Of a DNA stretch of 20,155 bases, positions 13,548 to 20,155 are shown in pieces. Positions within the stretch are counted from its first letter, which is position 1. Each line of letters begins with the position of its first letter. The DNA comes from JAUWMI01 sp964630455. Its GTDB lineage: Bacteria > Sumerlaeota > Sumerlaeia > MWCT01 > JAUWMI01. Made by a program: the position numbers and the translations under genes. Location: NCBI GenBank assembly GCA_964630455.1, contig CAZVVA010000051.1:1-20155 (forward strand), written 5' to 3'. The notes below the pieces were generated by a model. That model had not been told where the DNA came from. It saw nothing but the letters and a program-made list of their open reading frames with translations, and did no database searches.

Positions 13548-14990
13548 TCACATTCTCGTAGCGCCTATTAAATCCTCGCCGATCTGCTTGATGACTGGCA
13601 GCGCCGCTTCATCGTTATACAAGAAAAAGTAAACCCGCTTGCCGAGCCGAAGCAGGCGAATCCAATCAGTCGTTGTCTTATACGTGACATCCGGGACCGT
13701 GCCTTTCATATCTGCGATTTCCGCTTCACTATGCTGCGTCTTGACCAGATCGTGAAGATTCGAGAAGAATTCTTCCGCATCATCTTGCGTATCCCACACT
13801 GATTCCCAGTAAAGCCAATACGACGTCGTGTCGCGCCTATACAATGCATAGCGATCTCCATCCCATCCCGCTGCCGCAAGGCTCGCCTCCCGTTCTCCCA
13901 GCTCCTCTTCAAACAGTAAGCGAATTGCATATTCACCAAGCACGTTTGTGTAGGCCAATCGCCAATCCTGGCCTAGCTGATCGGAATAATCGAAAAGCAC
14001 AAGACTGGTCGGATTATCGCGCTCCATAAAATACTTCTCTGGATGCAGAATCTGTTCAGTTGAGCAAGGGATGTCGCGAAAGATGTCATCAGCGTCAATG
14101 GGGCCTTTGCGCCTCAACGCTTCGGTGACGAACACCATCCCCTGAAGATACGGAAAGAGTAACGTTTGGCGGATAAAATATGGTGCGTTCAGAAGTGTAG
14201 ACTGGTCGTAGCTCAAGTATTTCGGCACTTCAAGCAAAAACGCGGGTGAGAGGTGGCGACTCATATACTCGCTCATGATCAGAGTAGCATCACCTTCGAT
14301 CACGCACAGGGCTGCCAGGAGCGCGTCGTCGTTGTCCATACGGTCTTTAAAAATCCGTGCCAGGTCGAAATACTGATCTTGTAGTGCGTGACAAATCTCG
14401 TGCGCAATAATAGTTCTGCCAAATCCCTTCTCTGGATCAAAGAAGGGACGTAACAGCAGTTGACGTGAGTCGAAGTCGTATACGCCCATCGCCTGCTCGC
14501 TGTATAGGTCGAAAATGAGCTGTTTGAGATCAATCCTGGTGCGCCAGAACCCTAGCAAGCGCATCATCAGCTCGTAATCGTCCAGATGCTCCATGCCATA
14601 CTGTTCGTCAATCTGCTTCAGAATAAAGCGCTGGAGCTCCTGCTCGTCCAGCATGCGGTATGTTACGTGGATTTTAGGCAAGAGCGACCTGATGTTGCCA
14701 ACTTCCTCTTCAATGTCGCGGATGATGTGCCACAGCCGCTCAGTCTGATATCGTTCCTCAAGGACTTGGTATTTCTCTTTCCATAGCTCGATCTCTCGCG
14801 TCTTGAGCTCGTTCTCCTGCTTAAGACGGTTACTCAAGGCGCTGAGTTCTATAATCTCCTGGCTAGTTGTGATGGTGTCGTTGGCTTCTACAGCCAGGCC
14901 TGGCGTCGGTGTTAGCAAAATAAGGAACAGAGCCAGCGCCTGTGCGCAGACTAAATGTCGAAGAAGGACATTATGTGCGTGGGGCATCAT
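13548..14990 (-). CDS. Secreted HExxH metallopeptidase-like protein with N-terminal coiled coil
   Basis: A 480-residue protein with a signal peptide (hydrophobic residues 17-33, ALALFLILL, likely cut near GLA-VEA). A coiled coil follows (about 43-100, heptad-like leucines with many Glu/Lys). The centre has AHEICHALQDQ (196-206), a zinc-binding HExxH with H197, E198 and H201. VIEGDA, with E232 about 31 residues later, is placed like the third ligand of gluzincins. The rest is helical with aromatic-rich segments and no transmembrane anchor. It probably acts outside the cytoplasmic membrane as a zinc peptidase; the substrate is unknown and the family is not one I can name. An AGGAA site precedes ATGATG by eight bases. 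It converges with the HEAT-repeat gene and diverges from the beta-helix gene. Confidence 0.75.
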   Translation of the reverse strand: MMPHAHNVLLRHLVCAQALALFLILLTPTPGLAVEANDTITTSQEIIELSALSNRLKQENELKTREIELWKEKYQVLEERYQTERLWHIIRDIEEEVGNIRSLLPKIHVTYRMLDEQELQRFILKQIDEQYGMEHLDDYELMMRLLGFWRTRIDLKQLIFDLYSEQAMGVYDFDSRQLLLRPFFDPEKGFGRTIIAHEICHALQDQYFDLARIFKDRMDNDDALLAALCVIEGDATLIMSEYMSRHLSPAFLLEVPKYLSYDQSTLLNAPYFIRQTLLFPYLQGMVFVTEALRRKGPIDADDIFRDIPCSTEQILHPEKYFMERDNPTSLVLFDYSDQLGQDWRLAYTNVLGEYAIRLLFEEELGEREASLAAAGWDGDRYALYRRDTTSYWLYWESVWDTQDDAEEFFSNLHDLVKTQHSEAEIADMKGTVPDVTYKTTTDWIRLLRLGKRVYFFLYNDEAALPVIKQIGEDLIGATRM

Positions 14991-15347
14991 GCAAGGTGTT
15001 CCTGTAAAGATTCAGATATTATATTGACGAAGCAAGAAACTATAAATATCATAACGTTTTGTAAGTCAATCCATTTTCGGTCTCTTTGCAGGCGTTCAAA
15101 CAGAGCTGCCCTAAAAATCCACAATGGCCTGCTTGCGTTCAATCATATTGTTGACTGCCAGTAATAAAGCCACCGAGACGCAGAGGCACAGAGAATAAAG
15201 GAGATCGAAAGACTGGCCGAAAGGATTATTGTCCCTCCGATTGAGGTTTATTATAAAAAGACTCATTCTTTGACAATCTCTGCGTCTCCGTGCCTCTATG
15301 GCAGTCTTGAACAAAAAATCGGGCACTTTCAAAAAAGGAGAAGGATG
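14991..15347. other. Divergent intergenic region with candidate promoters
   Basis: A 357-base gap between the metallopeptidase (-) and the beta-helix gene (+). Its right half is the inverted-repeat element at 15153-15306. Its left half is AT-rich. On the minus strand it holds TATAAT (15023-15018) near the metallopeptidase start, and a second pair, TTGACT (15069-15064) with TATAGT (15044-15039), at a long 19-base spacing. These are candidate promoters for the metallopeptidase gene. A reading frame at 15111-15332 on the minus strand is made mostly of the repeat itself and is not called. Confidence 0.35.
15153..15306. repeat. MITE-like inverted-repeat element
   Basis: A 154-base unit bounded by perfect 8-base ends GACTGCCA (15153-15160) and TGGCAGTC (15299-15306). 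Inside the ends lie longer imperfect arms: CCACCGAGACGCAGAGGCACAGAG (from 15170) and the reverse complement of 15276-15301, which agree at 18 of 26 positions, mostly differing by transitions. The GAGACGCAGAGGCACAGAG wording is that of a repeat I remember as abundant in many environmental genomes. There is no coding capacity for a transposase. It occupies the upstream region of the beta-helix gene and so probably contains or affects its promoter. Confidence 0.6.
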
Positions 15348-16760
15348 ATGAAGAAAACTCCTCTCGTATGCGTTGTTCTGTTAGTGGCAGGTCTGGGATT
15401 CGCAGATCCGCTAGAAATGACGCACCGGGAAATCCACATTGATTCGCAGAATCCATCACGAACAGATACTTATATTAATCACAGCGGCGATAATATGCAG
15501 CTTACCGATCCGATTGTGGGCACCGCTGCGCTTAATAACTGGAGAGAAAAAACCACCAGCACGCTGGTCGTTGATAAGAACGGTAGGGGGGATTATACCA
15601 CAATTCAGGGTGCTATAGATGCGATCAACGACTCTGCACCAACGAATCCATACGTGGTCTATGTCATGCCAGGGGTTTATGAGGAGCAGGTGACGCTGGA
15701 TGAGGATTATGTCGCTGTGATAGGATTGACAGGCGGGTCTAAAATCAACACCGCTAACGATGCTGTCATTATTAAAATGGATCTCAATGATGATGCACCC
15801 GATAATGAGGGGGCTGTTTTCCAAGTCAAGGCTGATGAGATTGCACTAAAAAACCTTACAATAATCAACACTCATGCAACAGTCGCCAATAAAACAATGG
15901 CAATCAATTTCACGTGTGAAGGTGGTGTCAAAAAGGGTTATGTTGAAAATTGCACTCTTATTAGTAATGGACGTGATACTGTTTTTGTTTATCAGGGCGT
16001 GACAAACATATCAGATTTTCAATTTTGGAACTGTTATATCGAAGGCGGGAGTGATGTTTGCTCTATTGAAAACGGGGCCAGATTTTTCAATTGTTGGTTT
16101 TATGTGAATCGAACATCTGAAGAAGCAATCTATCTAAACAATAATACCGCGGGTAGTGCATTATGGATTGTGAACTGTGTTTTTGATGGTTTTGGCACTA
16201 ATCATATTGCCAATTTTAATTCCAATGATGATGTGCTTTATTTCTATGGCAATTACATTTCGCCCAACATAACGGCTTTTGCCAATACTGATTATTTTGA
16301 ATACCGCGGTACAAGTCCAACTATTTATTATTCACGTCTTCCTGGAGACCTAAATTTATATGGGACATTAAAGGCGAACGTGCGAGCCACGACAGGCAAG
16401 GATGCGATTCAGATTCTCAAGGACGATGTGCAAGTAGCAGAGATTACGAAAGACGGTGACTTCCGCACTACTGCCAGCGTTTTTTCGCAGACCGGCCTTA
16501 ACGTCGGCACGGCAACGGGCGCGGCGGCGGGTGAAATAAAGACCTCTGGCAATATCTCCGCTAGCGGCCAAAGAATAACAGCAAAATTGTTTGACGTAGA
16601 GCACTATACAGACGGGCTTCCTACTGCCAGCGGTACGTACCGTGGATGTTTGGCTTTTGTGGAAGCTGGCACGGGTAGTAAGGACAAATTGTATGTTTGT
16701 GTGAAAAACGCGGATGGCTCTTATGGTTGGGATGAAATCGGACATGGGATATCGGAGTAG
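15348..16760 (+). CDS. Secreted pectinesterase-like beta-helix protein with tail-fibre-like C-terminus
   Basis: A 470-residue protein from the second of two adjacent ATGs, with AAGGAG seven bases upstream. The signal peptide is MKKTPLVCVVLLVAGLGFA (1-19). Residues about 72-330 follow the pectinesterase right-handed beta-helix: VDKNGRGDYTTIQGAIDAI (75-93), PGVYEEQV (108-115), GRDTVFVYQG (208-217) and EGGSDVCSIENGARFFNC (232-249). These align with the family's Q-D-T-L and G-x-x-D-F-I-F-G-x-A-x-F blocks, but F-I-F-G has become V-C-S-I, and the later L-G-R-P-W is absent, so activity is doubtful. Residues about 345-470 (GKDAIQILKD, GEIKTSGNISASGQ, DKLYVCVKNADGSYGWDEIG) resemble phage or surface fibre ends. 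It may be a carbohydrate-binding surface protein. Base composition is AT-rich in the helix and richer in GC after about 16370, suggesting domain joining. Confidence 0.75.
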   Translation: MKKTPLVCVVLLVAGLGFADPLEMTHREIHIDSQNPSRTDTYINHSGDNMQLTDPIVGTAALNNWREKTTSTLVVDKNGRGDYTTIQGAIDAINDSAPTNPYVVYVMPGVYEEQVTLDEDYVAVIGLTGGSKINTANDAVIIKMDLNDDAPDNEGAVFQVKADEIALKNLTIINTHATVANKTMAINFTCEGGVKKGYVENCTLISNGRDTVFVYQGVTNISDFQFWNCYIEGGSDVCSIENGARFFNCWFYVNRTSEEAIYLNNNTAGSALWIVNCVFDGFGTNHIANFNSNDDVLYFYGNYISPNITAFANTDYFEYRGTSPTIYYSRLPGDLNLYGTLKANVRATTGKDAIQILKDDVQVAEITKDGDFRTTASVFSQTGLNVGTATGAAAGEIKTSGNISASGQRITAKLFDVEHYTDGLPTASGTYRGCLAFVEAGTGSKDKLYVCVKNADGSYGWDEIGHGISE

Positions 16761-16832
16761 CGAATCATATTTGAGTAGAGATCCTTAGAAACGTGTGCGG
16801 TCATTTGGTGCGTAGTATGTCGCCAGGTTGCC

Positions 16833-16860
16833 TTGAGCAATGGTATTAATGAAATATACA
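16833..16860 (+). promoter_or_regulatory. Candidate promoter of the LD-carboxypeptidase gene
   Basis: TTGAGC (16833-16838), 16 bases, then TATACA (16855-16860), in the 157-base gap before the gene. Each box matches four of six consensus bases. The AAAGGAG ribosome site of the gene follows at 16901-16907. Confidence 0.3.
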
Positions 16861-16917
16861 ATTGCATTCCGATATACTTAACGGCGTACAAATTTTTTTC
16901 AAAGGAGATTCAAAACA

Positions 16918-17868
16918 ATGGCTATCAGACCACCACGACTTAAGCCAGGCGACACAATTGGTGTGATCGCGCCAGCCAGTGCCCCTCAAGAGCCCAGCAT
17001 GATTGACGAGGGGAAGGCTGCACTTGAAAAGATGGGGTACGGTGTGGTGTTGGGAAAATTCTGCCGCGAAAAAGTTGGATTTCTTGCAGGTACAGATCGC
17101 CGACGCCTTGCTGATCTGCATGCAATGTTTCAGAATCCACGGATCAATGCGATTTTCTGTCTGCGCGGAGGTTATGGCACGGGTCGGTTGCTGCGAAATA
17201 TCAACTATCGCCTTATACGACGTAACCCCAAAATATTCGTTGGCTTCAGCGACATTACTGCGCTGCATCTGGCGTTTCTCAAAAAGGCCAACCTGGTATC
17301 GTTCCACGGCCCCATGGTGACTGCCAATCTGATCAAAAAGAAAAGTCCCCCCTATACGCGGAACAGTCTGTTCCGCATTCTGAGAGAGCCTGAACCCTTC
17401 GGCTCGATCCGCACAGGGAGCGACGTGCGACGCGCAATCACAATTCGTAAAGGCAAGGCGCAGGGAGCGCTGACGGGTGGCAATCTGAGCATTATCGTCA
17501 CGTCACTCGGCACTCCGTATGAAATTGTTACCCGTGGCAAGATCGTTTTCATCGAAGACATTGACGAAGCGCCATATCGCATGGATCGTCAGCTGACACA
17601 TCTGATTAACGCAGGGAAATTGCGCGATGCAAAAGGCATTGTGGTCGGCAAGTGCGCCGGATGTGACGTGAAACCGAAGAAAGGCACTCCATATACCCAG
17701 GGCCTTGAAGATGTGCTTCGCGACCGGCTGTACCCGCTCAAGATTCCCGTGCTGATGAATATGCCTTTCGGACACGTGGACTATCTCTGCACGTTGCCGC
17801 TGGGTGTGCGCGCTACATTGAACGCCACGAAAGGCGATCTTATTATTGAGCAGTCGGCAGTGAAATAG
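16918..17868 (+). CDS. ldcA: LD-carboxypeptidase, peptidase family S66
   Basis: A 316-residue serine peptidase of the S66 (LdcA/MccF) family, which removes the terminal D-alanine from tetrapeptide muropeptides during peptidoglycan recycling. RGGYGTGRLL (83-92) is the family's conserved loop. The nucleophile S111 is in VGFSDITALH (108-117), E213 is in IVFIEDIDEAPYRMDR, and H286 is in MPFGHVDYLCTLPLG. All three members of the Ser-Glu-His triad are thus present at the expected places, and length is normal. There is no signal peptide, consistent with a cytoplasmic recycling enzyme. The start follows AAAGGAG by ten bases. It appears to be a single-gene unit, with the beta-helix gene upstream and a convergent glycosyltransferase downstream. 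A microcin-immunity (MccF) role is the less likely alternative. Confidence 0.93.
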   Translation: MAIRPPRLKPGDTIGVIAPASAPQEPSMIDEGKAALEKMGYGVVLGKFCREKVGFLAGTDRRRLADLHAMFQNPRINAIFCLRGGYGTGRLLRNINYRLIRRNPKIFVGFSDITALHLAFLKKANLVSFHGPMVTANLIKKKSPPYTRNSLFRILREPEPFGSIRTGSDVRRAITIRKGKAQGALTGGNLSIIVTSLGTPYEIVTRGKIVFIEDIDEAPYRMDRQLTHLINAGKLRDAKGIVVGKCAGCDVKPKKGTPYTQGLEDVLRDRLYPLKIPVLMNMPFGHVDYLCTLPLGVRATLNATKGDLIIEQSAVK

Positions 17869-17894
17869 CCTGCTTTATGTATCCAAACCAATGC

Positions 17895-17927
17895 GGGCGA
17901 ACATCCGCCGCGGCGGGTTCGCCCCTA
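17895..17927. repeat. Dispersed palindrome, first of a tandem pair
   Basis: GGGCGAAC-AT-CCGCCG pairs with CGGCGG-GTTCGCCC (17895-17924), a 14-pair stem with a two-base bulge, and is followed by CCTAC. It lies after the LD-carboxypeptidase gene, between convergent genes, and may act as a transcript-end hairpin. It shares its GGTTCGCCCCTAC-type end with the next repeat. Confidence 0.6.
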
Positions 17928-17959
17928 CAGGATATGTATCATAGTAGCTGCTGATAATT

Positions 17960-17988
17960 GTGGGTGCAGGTTTCAAACCTGCCCCTAC
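17960..17988. repeat. Dispersed palindrome, second of a tandem pair
   Basis: GCAGGTTT-C-AAACCTGC (17966-17982) is perfect, and the 14-base arms GTGGGTGCAGGTTT and AAACCTGCCCCTAC differ at two positions. The form GTAGGGGCAGGTTT...AAACCTGCCCCTAC is one I remember as a high-copy intergenic repeat in many uncultivated bacterial genomes. Here it sits between convergent genes, 43 bases after the first copy type. Confidence 0.65.
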
Positions 17989-18086
17989 GATCCTCATTCG
18001 GCATATAGATTCATCTAACGTGTACGTTGTGTCGTGCTGGTCAAAATTTCATTCCATAGCCTGTCCAGGGGCCTAATGGAAGGCAT

Positions 18087-19226
18087 TCACAAGGAGCCGA
18101 CCTTTTTCTTAATCAGGGGTTCGTAGGTTGCCTCAATCTTGCTGACCATCTGGTCGAGCGAGAAGCGCTCGGTGATCTGTTCTTTTGCTCCGGCAACCAT
18201 CGCCTCCACTTCGCGCGGATTCTCTATCACCCACACAATTGCGCGACAGATGGTGTCTGGATCCCTGGGTGGAATAAGCAAGCCAGTCTGGCGGTCTTCA
18301 ACAATTTCCGGAATCCCACCTACTTTCGTCGCCACCACAGGCACTTCAGCAGCCATAGCCTCAAGAATCGAGGCCGGGCATCCTTCCCAGTGCGACGGAA
18401 GGAGGAATACGTCGCTTAATGCGAGAATTTCCTGCGTAGCCTCCTGATACCCGAGAAATTTTATTGACTCTAGCACGCCGTGTGCCTCAGCCGTGCGCTT
18501 GATTTCCCCACCCGAGTCATCCCGGCCAACACAGAGCACGCAGACCTGTGGAAATCGCGATCGCAGCGCCGGCAAAGCAGCAATCACGTCGCGGTGGCCT
18601 TTCATCACCCGCAAATTCGCAATCATGCTCACCACCGGGTGCGCATCTTCAGAAATTCCATATTTCAATCGCAGCGCGTGATGGTCTCCATGCGGCATTG
18701 CCTCAGGAATTTCAATCCCATTCAGGATGGTGACGATCTTTTCCGAAGGAAAGCGCTCGCGCGTGATCCGGCTCTGCCGACCTGCCTCGGAATTCGAAAT
18801 GAACAGGTCGACCCACCGGGCAGTCAAACGGTCGAGCATCACATGCCACCAACCGCGCTGTTCATCCGGACCCCGGATACTCGATACGATCACCGGCACG
18901 CCGGCAATGTGCGCGATGAAGCGGCCAACCGTGTCTGCGCGCAATCCATACGTATGAATCAGCTGAATCCGCTCGGATCTACACAGCCGATAGAGCCACA
19001 TCAGCTTACCCAGCTGGAGGGGCGAGGCCAAACGCAGATTCCACGCTTCGTATCCCAGACGCTCGCACGCCTGTGTGAGCCGCCCAGAACCAATAAGTGA
19101 ACAGATGCGTACGTCGAACTTCTGGCGATTGATCTTGCTGAGGAATCGGAACAGCATCTGCTCGGTGCCGCCAATATCCGATGAGGAGGTTAATTGAAGG
19201 AGTCGATATGCGGAGGCAACGCTCAC
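18087..19226 (-). CDS. GT4-family glycosyltransferase
   Basis: A 379-residue GT-B fold, retaining glycosyltransferase of family 4. The N-terminal domain has GGTEQML (19-25), typical of the acceptor-side glycine loop. The C-terminal domain opens at IANLRVMKGH (202-211) and has the nucleotide-sugar E-x7-E motif, E281 and E289 in WEGCPASILEAMA, followed by VPVVATKVGGIPEIV. Such enzymes build capsule, lipopolysaccharide or exopolysaccharide at the inner face of the membrane. The start is a GTG; an AGAAGG lies close upstream and no other in-frame start exists before a stop codon. It is 79 bases downstream of the asparagine synthetase on the same strand, so the two probably form part of a surface polysaccharide cluster continuing to the right. 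The sugar is unknown. Confidence 0.9.
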   Translation of the reverse strand: MSVASAYRLLQLTSSSDIGGTEQMLFRFLSKINRQKFDVRICSLIGSGRLTQACERLGYEAWNLRLASPLQLGKLMWLYRLCRSERIQLIHTYGLRADTVGRFIAHIAGVPVIVSSIRGPDEQRGWWHVMLDRLTARWVDLFISNSEAGRQSRITRERFPSEKIVTILNGIEIPEAMPHGDHHALRLKYGISEDAHPVVSMIANLRVMKGHRDVIAALPALRSRFPQVCVLCVGRDDSGGEIKRTAEAHGVLESIKFLGYQEATQEILALSDVFLLPSHWEGCPASILEAMAAEVPVVATKVGGIPEIVEDRQTGLLIPPRDPDTICRAIVWVIENPREVEAMVAGAKEQITERFSLDQMVSKIEATYEPLIKKKVGSL

Positions 19227-19305
19227 GTGCCTTCTCTTGAACGGAGAACGAAATTATGCAGCCTTAGCCATACGCTGCAAAACGTCCGACACATCGCGCA
19301 ACAGC

Positions 19306-20155
19306 CTAGAAGCTCAGCGGGCCGGCGCTAATGTCTTTGCGATCGAGAAATGTTCGGCACCAGACTTCAAGACTCAGCAATGCCCAGAGCCGATGATGAT
19401 GATTCTGGCGATTATGACGGTGATCGTAGAGCATCTTTTCAACGTAGGACATGTTGAAGAATCCGCGTGAGCGCGCTTCTTCCGAAAGCAGGATGTCACG
19501 CGTAAAGTCGAATAGCTCGTCCTTAAACCACTCTCCAACGGGAACGCCAAAGCCCTGCTTCTTCCGCCAGAGAATGTTATGAGGCAGGAGATCCTTGAGC
19601 ACTTGCTTGAGGTGGTATTTGAGAATACCATTCTTGAACTTAATTTCCAGAGGTAGACGCGCCGCGTACTCCATTAAATACTGATCAAGGAAAGGCGAAC
19701 GCCCCTCCACTCCATGCGCCATAGTTGTGCGATCCACCTTTGGCAGCAGATCGCCGTGCAGATAGGTCATAATATCGGAGCGCACTTTCTTCTCCACCGG
19801 GTTCTTGGCCTGAGGTTCATTGTATCGCGAAATCGTATAATCCAGCGAGTCGTATTCTCTGGCCAGGTACGCCAGCTCTGGTGCATACATTTTTTCTTTC
19901 ATATAATCGCGAAAGATCACCATGGTTTGGGCGTACAGGTGCGCAGGGTCGTAGAGTGAAGCGGTATTTAAGTAATACGCCTTTTCAAAAAATGTGCTGT
20001 TCGGAAAGATTTTGTACAGAAGATTTACCGGTGGTCGGATCAAAAGACTGCGAATGGGTCGTGGTATTTTACCGTAACGGTTGAAGGCGGAAAACCCGCG
20101 GTAGCGTAAATAGCCTCGAAACGACTCATCGCCCCCGTCGCCATTGAGCGCTACA
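19306..20155 (-). CDS. asnB: Asparagine synthetase (glutamine-hydrolysing), C-terminal part, cut by right edge
   Basis: The last 283 or so residues of the gene; the reading frame is open through the right edge of the window, so the N-terminal glutaminase domain lies outside. The first visible residues, VALNGDGGDESFRGYLRY, are the G-D-G-G-D-E-x-F-x-G-Y motif of the synthetase domain. Later come VDRTTMAHGVEGRSPFLD and LWRKKQGFGVPVGEW, both hallmark AsnB blocks for aspartyl-AMP formation and ammonia transfer. A TTG at 20043 is an internal codon, not a start. Asparagine synthetase paralogs are common in polysaccharide loci, where they amidate sugars or related groups; the adjacent GT4 gene supports that, but housekeeping asparagine synthesis is also possible. 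Confidence 0.92.
   Translation of the reverse strand, partial: VALNGDGGDESFRGYLRYRGFSAFNRYGKIPRPIRSLLIRPPVNLLYKIFPNSTFFEKAYYLNTASLYDPAHLYAQTMVIFRDYMKEKMYAPELAYLAREYDSLDYTISRYNEPQAKNPVEKKVRSDIMTYLHGDLLPKVDRTTMAHGVEGRSPFLDQYLMEYAARLPLEIKFKNGILKYHLKQVLKDLLPHNILWRKKQGFGVPVGEWFKDELFDFTRDILLSEEARSRGFFNMSYVEKMLYDHRHNRQNHHHRLWALLSLEVWCRTFLDRKDISAGPLSF

Noticed and set aside
15111..15332. Minus-strand 73-residue frame with a hydrophobic LCLCVSVALLL stretch
   Set aside because: It is mostly the translation of the inverted-repeat element; the same peptide wording arises wherever this repeat occurs.
17895..17988. CRISPR array
   Set aside because: Only two units, of different sequence and each palindromic, with no regular spacers or cas genes.
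19306..20043. Asparagine synthetase starting at the TTG at 20043
   Set aside because: The frame continues upstream to the window edge with the conserved G-D-G-G-D-E motif, so this is an internal codon.

Overview
The window looks like chromosomal DNA of an uncultivated bacterium with a Gram-negative style envelope: several secreted or membrane proteins, an LD-carboxypeptidase, and a surface-polysaccharide type pair (GT4 glycosyltransferase and asparagine synthetase). The mix of a long zinc-ribbon/HEAT protein, many short intergenic palindromes and a degradative-looking B12 operon suggests a candidate phylum or a planctomycete/Omnitrophota-like lineage. No marker gene is present, so this placement is weak.

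Positions 1-10148, all on the minus strand, hold an amino-acid type operon read from right to left. It runs: a DapL-like class I aminotransferase, a small unknown protein, a RidA-family protein, a SelA-like fold-type-I PLP enzyme, a 75-residue unknown protein, then (after an interruption) a 601-residue adenosylcobalamin mutase and the start of a P-loop protein resembling the aminomutase reactivase subunit KamB. By eye, the mutase is a fusion of a KamE-type B12-binding domain (first) with a KamD-type barrel (second). The lysine that binds PLP in KamE is not present at the equivalent place. This suggests a catabolic pathway built round an undescribed B12 mutase.

Positions 2272-5817 interrupt that operon with a visibly AT-rich, tightly overlapping three-gene cassette on the same strand: a HEPN-like protein, a fused nuclease-methyltransferase, and a two-TRD specificity subunit. 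This is the architecture of a BcgI-like (Type IIG/IIB) restriction-modification system, probably acquired by transfer. A terminator-like hairpin lies on its upstream side. A compact three-way-junction element with a UUCG tetraloop lies on its downstream side.

Positions 10149-20155 carry unrelated single genes: a membrane protein with two zinc ribbons and many HEAT repeats (+); a secreted HExxH metallopeptidase-like protein (-); a secreted pectinesterase-like beta-helix protein with an altered active site and a tail-fibre-like end (+); an S66 LD-carboxypeptidase with its full Ser/Glu/His set (+); a GT4 glycosyltransferase (-); and the C-terminal part of an asparagine synthetase running off the right edge (-). 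Several intergenic gaps contain a dispersed palindrome or MITE-like inverted repeat. I saw no tRNA, rRNA, CRISPR array or transposase.
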